Source: Rhodobacter sp.
Lineage (GTDB): Bacteria; Pseudomonadota; Alphaproteobacteria; Rhodobacterales; Rhodobacteraceae
Reading direction: 5' to 3'
DNA: 5,598 bases
NCBI GenBank assembly: GCA_027482795.1
Contig: JAIXVS010000047.1
Span: 1 to 5,598, forward strand
Of the stretch, positions 1 to 4,665 are shown piece after piece; position 1 is the first letter of the stretch; every line of letters begins with the position of its first letter. The translations under genes were made by a program, and so were the position numbers. The notes beneath the pieces were generated by a model. The model was not told the origin of the DNA. It saw nothing but the letters and a program-made list of their open reading frames with translations, and did no database searches.

Positions 1-1679
1 AACTGCCCCGTGGTGATTTTGCCGTTCAAAAACGCCCCGTCCCCTGTGCCAGCATCCAGCCCCGCATAGGCCGCCTTTGCCATGCGCGCCCACATCAGGC
101 CCAGCACAGTATGGCCCATCATGTGCATAAAATCATAGGCCCCCGCCAGCGCATTGTTGGGGTTCTTTAGCCCATGTTCCATGAAATACATCGCCCCCGC
201 CTGTACATCTTTGGACGCGGCCTTTAGCGGGCCAAGGAAGGGGGCCATGCGCGCATCGCCTTCGTTTTCCTTGATGAACGATTTGACCATGTCGAACAGG
301 GCCATAATCGGCTTGCCCCCATCAGCGGCCAATTTGCGGCCCACCAAATCCAGCGCCTGAATGCCATTCGCACCCTCATAAATCTGGGCGATACGCGCAT
401 CGCGCACAAACTGGGCTGCGCCGTTATCTTCGATATAGCCATGCCCGCCCCAGATTTGTTGGGCCTGCACGGCCATTTCAAACCCTTTGTCGGTGAGAAA
501 GCCCTTAATCACAGGGGTCAACAAAGAAATCAGCCCTTCGGCCTGCGCATCGCCAGACCGCGCAGCGCGGTCGATCAGCGTGGCGCCCCAAAAGGTCAAC
601 GCGCGCGCGCCTTCGACAAAGGATTTCTGCTCCATCAGGTTGCGGCGAATATCGGGATGCACGATCAGCGGGTCGGCAGGCCCGCTTGGGTTTTTCGCGC
701 CCGTCACATCGCGGCCCTGAAGGCGGTCTTTGGCATAGGCGCGTGACGCCTGATAGGCCGCTTCCGCCACAGCATACCCTTGTAGGCCCACGCCAATGCG
801 CGCTTCGTTCATCATGGTGAACATCGCGCGCATCCCTTTGTGCAACTCGCCCAAAAGATAGCCCGTGGCCCCATCGTAATTCATCACGCAGGTGGCATTG
901 CCATGAATGCCCATCTTGTTTTCAATACTGCCCACCGCCACGCCATTGCGCGCGCCAAGACTGCCATCATCGTTCACCAAAAACTTCGGCACGATAAACA
1001 GCGAAATGCCCTTTGTCCCCTCGCCCCCGCCAGGGGCTTTGGCCAACACCAGATGGATGATGTTTTCGGCCAAATCATGCTCGCCCGCCGAAATGAAAAT
1101 CTTGGTGCCCGTGATCTTATAGCTGCCATCCGCCTGCGGCTCGGCGCGGGTGCGCATCAGCCCCAAATCGGTGCCGCAGTGCGGTTCGGTCAGGTTCATC
1201 GTGCCTGTCCAATCGCAAGACACCATTTTCGGCAGATAGCGCGCCTTTTGCGCATCGGTTCCATGGGCGTGGATCGCAGAATAGGCACCATGCGTCAGGC
1301 CCTGATACATATTGAAGGCCATATTGGCGGATACCAACATCTCGCCCACGGCGGTGCCCATGATATAGGGCAGGCCTTGGCCGCCGTAATTTGGGTCGCA
1401 ATCCAGCGCTGTCCAGCCGCCCTGTTTTACCGCATCAAAGGCTGCCTTAAACCCAGCAGGCGTGCGAACAATGCCGTTTTCAAGTGTGCAGCCTTCGCGG
1501 TCGCCGCTGGCGTTCAGCGGGGCCAGAATATCCCGAGCGACTTTGCCCGCTTCTTCCAGAACGGCGGCGGTAAAGCTTGGCTCTAAATCGCTGTACCCTG
1601 CGATGTCTTGGCTTGGCACACCCAAAACATCATGCAGCACAAACTGCATATCCTGAACGGGGGCGCTATAGGGGGGCAT
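1..1679 (-). CDS. Acyl-CoA dehydrogenase, large two-domain (DmdC-like) type, C-terminus cut by window edge
   Basis: This is an FAD-dependent acyl-CoA dehydrogenase, which introduces the alpha-beta double bond into an acyl-CoA thioester. The open frame runs 559 codons from the ATG at 1679 without a stop; I expect about 590-600 residues, so only a short C-terminal piece is missing. The N-terminus (MPPYSAPVQDMQFVLHDVL) matches the N-terminal extension of this subfamily. MNLTEP at residues 161-166 followed by CGTD is the FAD/substrate-binding signature, ISAGEHD follows, and QIWGGHGYIEDNGAAQF leads into IYEGANGIQ, where E435 aligns with the catalytic base Glu376 of medium-chain acyl-CoA dehydrogenase. 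Residues after about 460 belong to the extra C-terminal domain of this class. The start is supported by AAAGGTG (1684-1690) inside the end of the upstream regulator gene. The class includes 3-methylmercaptopropionyl-CoA dehydrogenase (DmdC) and fatty-acyl-CoA enzymes. The substrate cannot be told from sequence; beta-oxidation is the more likely role given the linked MerR regulator. Confidence 0.95.
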   Translation of the reverse strand, partial: MPPYSAPVQDMQFVLHDVLGVPSQDIAGYSDLEPSFTAAVLEEAGKVARDILAPLNASGDREGCTLENGIVRTPAGFKAAFDAVKQGGWTALDCDPNYGGQGLPYIMGTAVGEMLVSANMAFNMYQGLTHGAYSAIHAHGTDAQKARYLPKMVSCDWTGTMNLTEPHCGTDLGLMRTRAEPQADGSYKITGTKIFISAGEHDLAENIIHLVLAKAPGGGEGTKGISLFIVPKFLVNDDGSLGARNGVAVGSIENKMGIHGNATCVMNYDGATGYLLGELHKGMRAMFTMMNEARIGVGLQGYAVAEAAYQASRAYAKDRLQGRDVTGAKNPSGPADPLIVHPDIRRNLMEQKSFVEGARALTFWGATLIDRAARSGDAQAEGLISLLTPVIKGFLTDKGFEMAVQAQQIWGGHGYIEDNGAAQFVRDARIAQIYEGANGIQALDLVGRKLAADGGKPIMALFDMVKSFIKENEGDARMAPFLGPLKAASKDVQAGAMYFMEHGLKNPNNALAGAYDFMHMMGHTVLGLMWARMAKAAYAGLDAGTGDGAFLNGKITTGQ

Positions 1680-1680
1680 G

Positions 1681-2070
1681 TTACACCTTTGTTGCGCGCA
1701 ATTGGGCCAGTTTTTCGGCCCCTTGCGTGATTTCAATTTGCAAATCGGCAATGGCAAGGCTGAGCTCGTCGCGCTGCGCGGTCATTTGCGCCAGCCTGTC
1801 GCGGGCCACCTCCAGCGTGCGGGCAAGCTGCGCTTCGTTGCTGCCCGAATGGTCATACATCGCCAGCAATTGGCGGATATCTTCCAGCGAAAATCCGAAT
1901 CGCTTGCCCCGCAAAATCAGGGTCAAACGGGCGCGGTCGCGGGCCGAATACAGCCGCTGCGTGCCCTTGCGCGCCGGCGCAAGCAGCTCTTTATCCTCGT
2001 AAAACCGCAGGGCGCGGGGGGTTACGCTGAAGTGTTCACACATTTGGCTAATGGTTAGGGTTTCAGACAT
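1681..2070 (-). CDS. MerR-family transcriptional regulator, probably controlling the acyl-CoA dehydrogenase operon
   Basis: This is a 129-residue cytoplasmic DNA-binding regulator. Residues 5-30 (LTISQMCEHFSVTPRALRFYEDKELL) are the MerR winged helix-turn-helix, and QRLYSARDRARL (38-49) with GFSLEDIRQLL (59-69) forms the wing and second helix pair. Residues about 78-125 form a heptad-rich dimerisation coiled coil. The only cysteine is C11, in the DNA-binding domain, so the metal-binding C-terminal cysteines of classical MerR proteins are absent. An acyl-CoA ligand, as proposed for LiuR-type MerR regulators of acid catabolism, is inferred. I prefer the ATG at 2070 (MSETLTIS) over the in-frame ATG at 2082 because the latter adds only MGHP and has no ribosome binding site; neither start has a strong one. 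The stop is followed after 1 nt by the dehydrogenase ATG, so the two genes are almost certainly co-transcribed and translationally coupled. The promoter just upstream carries palindromes, which suggests autoregulation. Confidence 0.9.
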   Translation of the reverse strand: MSETLTISQMCEHFSVTPRALRFYEDKELLAPARKGTQRLYSARDRARLTLILRGKRFGFSLEDIRQLLAMYDHSGSNEAQLARTLEVARDRLAQMTAQRDELSLAIADLQIEITQGAEKLAQLRATKV

Positions 2071-2093
2071 CGGATGGCCCATAGATTAACTGC

Positions 2094-2116
2094 TTATGCT
2101 GCATATTACAGCATAA
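2094..2116. repeat. Inverted repeat TTATGCTG-7 nt-CAGCATAA around the predicted -10
   Basis: Two perfect 8-bp arms (2094-2101 and 2109-2116) flank a 7-nt spacer (CATATTA) that contains the predicted -10 hexamer on the minus strand. The dyad centre at 2105 lies about 20.5 bp, close to two helical turns, from the centre of the neighbouring palindrome. It could be a second operator for the same or another regulator, or a hairpin at the 5' end of the transcript, though the predicted start near 2096 would leave most of the dyad untranscribed. Confidence 0.55.
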
Positions 2117-2133
2117 CCTTACGTTAACGTAAA
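2103..2133 (-). promoter_or_regulatory. Predicted MerR-type promoter with 19-bp spacer upstream of the regulator gene
   Basis: On the minus strand, TTTACG (2133-2128, four of six matches to TTGACA) is separated by exactly 19 bp from TAATAT (2108-2103, four of six matches to TATAAT). The over-long 19-20 bp spacer is the hallmark of promoters that MerR proteins activate by DNA distortion. The transcription start would fall near 2096, giving a leader of about 26 nt to the ATG at 2070. The hexamers are individually weak, so the assignment depends on the spacer and the overlapping palindrome. Confidence 0.5.
2119..2132. promoter_or_regulatory. Perfect 14-bp palindrome TTACGTTAACGTAA, likely operator of the MerR regulator
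   Basis: The sequence reads identically on both strands and overlaps the predicted -35 element and the upstream part of the spacer. A further half-site, TAACGTA (2136-2142), repeats the right half 11 bp away, about one helical turn. From memory, TTTACGT/ACGTAAA-like palindromes are the kind of site reported for LiuR-type MerR regulators; I could not check this. Its place immediately upstream of the regulator-dehydrogenase operon makes it the natural operator. Confidence 0.6.
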
Positions 2134-2207
2134 GGTAACGTAGCGTCACAATCCCTATCGGCTAAAACTTGCCCATACTGACCAAGGCACGGGTTGCCCC
2201 GCGCAAG

Positions 2208-2224
2208 CGCGGCCTTAGGCCGCG
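2208..2224 (-). terminator. GC-rich hairpin just after the yqgE-like stop, possible weak terminator
   Basis: On the minus strand CGCGGCC-TAA-GGCCGCG forms a perfect 7-bp stem with a 3-nt loop, starting 3 nt after the TAG stop (2228-2230). No U-run follows. Further downstream a short CGGG-GCAA-CCCG hairpin (2190-2201) and a TTTT stretch (near 2165-2168) occur. It may protect the 3' end or assist Rho-dependent termination before the next promoter rather than act as a canonical intrinsic terminator. It might also be a dispersed palindromic repeat of the genome. Confidence 0.4.
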
Positions 2225-2227
2225 GTT

Positions 2228-2779
2228 CTAGGCATGGCCTGCCGCGCCCGACAGCGCCACGGGATCAACGCCAGAATGGCGCAGCGCCGCGGCCCATTTT
2301 GCCCCTGCATCTGCGGCAAAAACAATGTCGGGCAATCCGTCCAGCGTCAGCCACGCGTTATCGGCAATTTCGCCCTCTAACTGGCGCGGGCCCCAGCCTG
2401 CATAGCCCAAGGCCAGTAGGGCAGGGCGCGGGCCTGTGCCATCTGCCAGCGCCTCTAGCACATCCAAGGTCGCGCTCATTTGAAACCCGCCTGTAATGTC
2501 CAAAACGGCAGCCTCGGTCTGATAGCCATCGCGGTGCAAAATAAACCCGCGCCCCGGCTCGACTGGCCCGCCGTAATGCACGTCAATCTTGGCAGGGTGG
2601 GGTGCAAGTATGCCCAGCTTGTCCAGCAGTGCAGGAAAGGTCATATCCGCCAGTGGGCGGTTGACGATAAGGCCCATCGCCCCATCGTCTGAATGTGAAC
2701 ACAGCAAAATCAAACTGCGGGTAAAGCGTGGGTCCTGCATCCCCGGCATGGCGGCCAATAATTTGCCAGTTAAATCCAT
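2228..2779 (-). CDS. YqgE/AlgH family protein (UPF0301)
   Basis: This is a 183-residue cytoplasmic protein with every conserved block of the YqgE/AlgH (DUF179) family: LLAAMPGMQDPRF (7-19), DDGAMGLIVNRP (31-42), VHYGGPVEPGRGFILH (67-82), SATLDVLEALADGTGP (102-117) and LGYAGWGPRQLEGEI (124-138). The length is normal for the family. The molecular function is not established; AlgH was named as a regulator of alginate synthesis in Pseudomonas, but that role is not generally shown. The frame is open upstream to an ATG at 2890, but I chose the ATG at 2779. It gives the family's usual N-terminus (MDLTGKLLAAMPG) and is preceded by AGAAAGG at a good distance, and the extra 37 residues look like non-coding translation. 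It is divergent from the secreted DsbD-like gene and transcribed toward the merR promoter region. I see no clear promoter in front of it. Confidence 0.93.
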   Translation of the reverse strand: MDLTGKLLAAMPGMQDPRFTRSLILLCSHSDDGAMGLIVNRPLADMTFPALLDKLGILAPHPAKIDVHYGGPVEPGRGFILHRDGYQTEAAVLDITGGFQMSATLDVLEALADGTGPRPALLALGYAGWGPRQLEGEIADNAWLTLDGLPDIVFAADAGAKWAAALRHSGVDPVALSGAAGHA

Positions 2780-2935
2780 CGCAAACCTTTCTGCGCCGCT
2801 TAATCCCCCTAACATGGCATCTTTACGCGTAATCTCAAGCCGCAAGCGCAGGATTGGTGAACCGATCACGCAGGCCCGCCGCGCGCGCACCGAAAGGTGA
2901 TTTGCCGTGGCGCGCCTTTGGGGTAAAAGCGCGCC
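2780..2935. other. Divergent intergenic region between the yqgE-like and DsbD-like genes
   Basis: These 156 nt must hold both divergent promoters, but no strong sigma-70-like pair is evident on either strand. It contains a perfect 10-bp palindrome TTACGCGTAA (2823-2832), GC-rich alternating GCGC sequence (2878-2889), and a hairpin adjoining the plus-strand start codon. No small gene is supported here. Confidence 0.5.
2909..2935 (+). promoter_or_regulatory. Hairpin abutting the start codon of the DsbD-like gene
   Basis: GGCGCGC (2909-2915) pairs with GCGCGCC (2929-2935). With one bulged C, the stem extends through TTT (2917-2919) and AAA. The only Shine-Dalgarno-like purine run, GGGG at 2920-2923, would sit in the loop, and the ATG begins at the base directly after the stem. 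Such a structure could limit ribosome access or place a distant ribosome-binding site closer to the start. The pairing is seen directly; a regulatory role is inferred. Confidence 0.4.
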
Positions 2936-3739
2936 ATGAAACGCATTCTACTTCTCGCCCTTTTCGCCCTGCCTCCCTTGGCCGCGCAGGCCCAAATCGA
3001 AGGGCTTATCAGCGCCGAAATCGTGCAAGGTGGGCGCGATGCCGATGGCAAACCTTTGGCCGCCATCGTGCTGACATTGCAGCAGGGTTGGAAAACCTAT
3101 TGGCGCAGCCCGGGCGAGGGGGGCGGCATCCCGCCCGAAATTGACTGGACAGGATCGCAAAACCTTGCAGGGGCAGACATTATCTGGCCCGCGCCGATTG
3201 TCTGGGGCGATGTTGGTATGACCAATATCGGCTATCAAGACAGGCTGACCCTGCCGCTGGCGCTGCTGCCCATTGACCCTGCGCAGCCGTTGGCGGTGCA
3301 GGCCACCATCAGCTTTGGCATTTGCAAAGATATCTGCATTCCCGCCTATGCCACGCTCACGGCGGATGTTTCGGGAAACTTGCCTGCACAGGTTACCATC
3401 ACGCAGGCCTTGGCGGATGTGCCGCAATCGGCCCAGGCGCTGGGCGCGGCTGATGTGTCTTGCACCTTCGCGCCGATCACAGATGGTGTGCGCGTGACTG
3501 CGCATTTTTCCATGCCACCGCTGGCGCAAAATGCCGCTGAAACCGTGGTTTTTGAACACCGTGACCGCAGTGTCTGGGCATCGGGCGCGCAGGTGACGCG
3601 GGACGGTGATCATGTGACCGCCGTGGCCGATCTGGTACCAACAAACGCCAAGCCGTTTGATCTGGACGGAAACGATCTGCGCTTGACGATTTTGGCAGAT
3701 GGCCGCGCCGCCGAACTGGTCGGCTGCCCGCTGAACTAA
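2936..3739 (+). CDS. Secreted DsbD N-terminal-type (thiol-disulfide interchange) domain protein
   Basis: This 267-residue exported protein corresponds to the periplasmic N-terminal domain of DsbD/ScsB-like thiol-disulfide reductases (the Pfam family misleadingly called DsbC). A signal peptide is clear: MKR, a hydrophobic core LLLALFALPPLA, and a signal peptidase I site after AQA (residue 19). The family blocks follow: LQQGWKTYWRSPGEGG (48-63), PPEIDW (66-71), WPAPIVW (84-90), GYQDRLTLPL (99-108) and FGICKDICIPA (127-137). C130 and C134 form the CX3C redox pair; C176 and C264 are additional cysteines that might pair with each other. The protein ends without the transmembrane domain and C-terminal thioredoxin domain of full DsbD, so it must receive electrons from another membrane protein such as a CcdA-type carrier. 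No partner gene lies in this window. A role in periplasmic disulfide reduction, cytochrome c maturation or copper tolerance is inference. The ribosome-binding site is weak (GGGG 13-16 nt upstream of the ATG). Confidence 0.9.
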   Translation: MKRILLLALFALPPLAAQAQIEGLISAEIVQGGRDADGKPLAAIVLTLQQGWKTYWRSPGEGGGIPPEIDWTGSQNLAGADIIWPAPIVWGDVGMTNIGYQDRLTLPLALLPIDPAQPLAVQATISFGICKDICIPAYATLTADVSGNLPAQVTITQALADVPQSAQALGAADVSCTFAPITDGVRVTAHFSMPPLAQNAAETVVFEHRDRSVWASGAQVTRDGDHVTAVADLVPTNAKPFDLDGNDLRLTILADGRAAELVGCPLN

Positions 3740-3747
3740 AGCGCAAA

Positions 3748-4572
3748 TCAACCGCGCAGCATCGCCTTTAGAGCCAGCGCATCGGCCCATGTGTCGCGCT
3801 TAGCGCTTGGGTTTTGCAGCAAAATGCGCGGGGGTAGCATGACCAAGGCGCGCGCCTCGCCAACGCTGGCCCAATTGCCGCGCGCCCGCGTAAGGCTGGT
3901 TTCCCCCAGCAGCATTTCCAGCGCGATATGGCCCATAATCACCACGGCTTTCGGCGCGGCCAGTTCAATACGCCGCAGGGCAAAGGGGCGCATCATGGCC
4001 AAGGCTTCGGCGCGTTCGCCCTCGCCCCCGCGCAGGGGCCACGGCAGGGCAGGGGCCAGTTGGATTGCGCCTGCAGGGTTGGGCGTGTCCAGCCCTAACC
4101 CAATGGCTGCAAAGACTTTTTCAAACAGGATGCTTTCATTGTCCACCAACGCGCGGCCAGCGCGTTCACCTTCGGTTGTGGGCGGATCGCAGATCACCAA
4201 AACATCGGCCAATGCGTGGCCTACCGCTGCCACCGCCCCACGCGCGCCTTTGCGCATATCGCACAACTCGAACGTCGCGGCGGCGCTGTCCAGCGCCTCG
4301 CGGGTTTGGCAGGTGTTGGCGATGCGGGCAGCCTCGGCAATCGCCTCGGCCCCGCCAGATTTTGCTGTAACTTGTTGGGAAGTAAGGGTTTTTGGCGCGG
4401 CGGGGGCGACAGAAACACTGGCCGCGCGCTGCAAATATTCGGCCTTTTCGGGCAGATCATAGGCATTGACAGGGGCCTCGCAGATCGCCTCATCCGCGCC
4501 CAAATCGACCTGCCACGCCAAGGCTGAAAGGCTGGCGTGATAGTCTGCTTCGATGTCGGCCCTGATTCCCAT
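3748..4572 (-). CDS. Uracil-DNA glycosylase family-4-like protein with degenerate active site
   Basis: This is a 274-residue protein recognisable as a divergent member of the UdgA-type (family 4) uracil-DNA glycosylase superfamily. The N-terminal WQVDLGADEAI (20-30) and a low-complexity linker (about 45-80) match alphaproteobacterial members. LCDMRKGAR (103-111) aligns with the first Fe-S cysteine region, FEKVFAAIGL (150-159) with the helix after motif 1, PWPLRG (177-182) with the PWRPPQN segment, VIMGHIALEMLLG (211-223) with the core strand-helix, RGNW (231-234), and NPSAKRDTWADALAL (254-268) with the C-terminus. The key residues are missing: the GEAPG/GEGPG catalytic motif is replaced by CDPPT (128-132), and the HPAYLL motif by LPPRILL (246-252). 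Only one Fe-S-type cysteine (C104) is recognisable. There is no frameshift, so it may be non-catalytic or altered in substrate. It converges on the DsbD-like gene (8 nt between stops) and diverges from pyrB. The start fits homologues, but no Shine-Dalgarno sequence precedes it. Confidence 0.8.
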   Translation of the reverse strand: MGIRADIEADYHASLSALAWQVDLGADEAICEAPVNAYDLPEKAEYLQRAASVSVAPAAPKTLTSQQVTAKSGGAEAIAEAARIANTCQTREALDSAAATFELCDMRKGARGAVAAVGHALADVLVICDPPTTEGERAGRALVDNESILFEKVFAAIGLGLDTPNPAGAIQLAPALPWPLRGGEGERAEALAMMRPFALRRIELAAPKAVVIMGHIALEMLLGETSLTRARGNWASVGEARALVMLPPRILLQNPSAKRDTWADALALKAMLRG

Positions 4573-4665
4573 AAGGGTAAACTAGGCGCAAAAGCCCCCC
4601 CTCACAACCACCCTTGCCCCAAGGCCAAACCCTTTCTATAAGCGCAGAAAATGATGGAGAAGCAC
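4573..4665. other. Short divergent promoter region between the glycosylase-like gene and pyrB
   Basis: These 93 nt separate the two divergent starts. They hold a good plus-strand promoter candidate (listed separately) and a weak minus-strand one: TTGTGA (4607-4602), 17 bp, TAGTTT (4584-4579). The minus-strand candidate would start transcription at or within a base of the glycosylase-like ATG at 4572. A C7 run (4595-4601) lies between them. Confidence 0.4.
4614..4642 (+). promoter_or_regulatory. Predicted sigma-70 promoter of pyrB
   Basis: TTGCCC (4614-4619) is followed after exactly 17 bp by TATAAG (4637-4642), matching the consensus at four of six and five of six positions. Transcription would start near 4649, giving a leader of only about 16 nt before the ATG at 4666. 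There is therefore no room for an attenuator or UTP-sensing leader like those in front of enterobacterial pyrBI. Confidence 0.55.

Noticed and set aside
840..1586. A 248-codon plus-strand open frame opposite the acyl-CoA dehydrogenase
   Set aside because: It lies entirely within a convincingly conserved minus-strand enzyme, and its translation is His/Arg/Ala-rich shadow sequence.
2780..2890. A 37-residue N-terminal extension of the YqgE-like protein from the ATG at 2890
   Set aside because: The family starts at about MDLTGKLLAAMPG. The ATG at 2779 has a good ribosome-binding site, and the extension is arginine-rich with no resemblance to the family.
3741..3757. Possible bidirectional terminator between the convergent DsbD-like and glycosylase-like genes
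   Set aside because: Only a 4-bp GCGC/GCGC pairing with a 9-nt loop can be formed, and no convincing U-run follows, so it is too weak to call.
2948..3790. A 280-codon minus-strand open frame opposite the DsbD-like gene
   Set aside because: The plus-strand frame has a signal peptide and conserved family motifs. The opposite frame gives a composition typical of an antisense shadow and matches nothing I recognise.
3791..4462. A 223-codon plus-strand open frame opposite the glycosylase-like gene
   Set aside because: I considered it because the glycosylase homologue is degenerate. However, the minus-strand frame still shows the family's N- and C-terminal blocks in order, while this one is Ala/Arg/Ser-rich with no motif.
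4651..4665. Upstream in-frame ATGs as the pyrB start (MMEKH extension)
   Set aside because: GGAG at 4656-4659 is correctly placed for the ATG at 4666, and family members begin at that point. The upstream ATGs would nearly coincide with the predicted transcription start.
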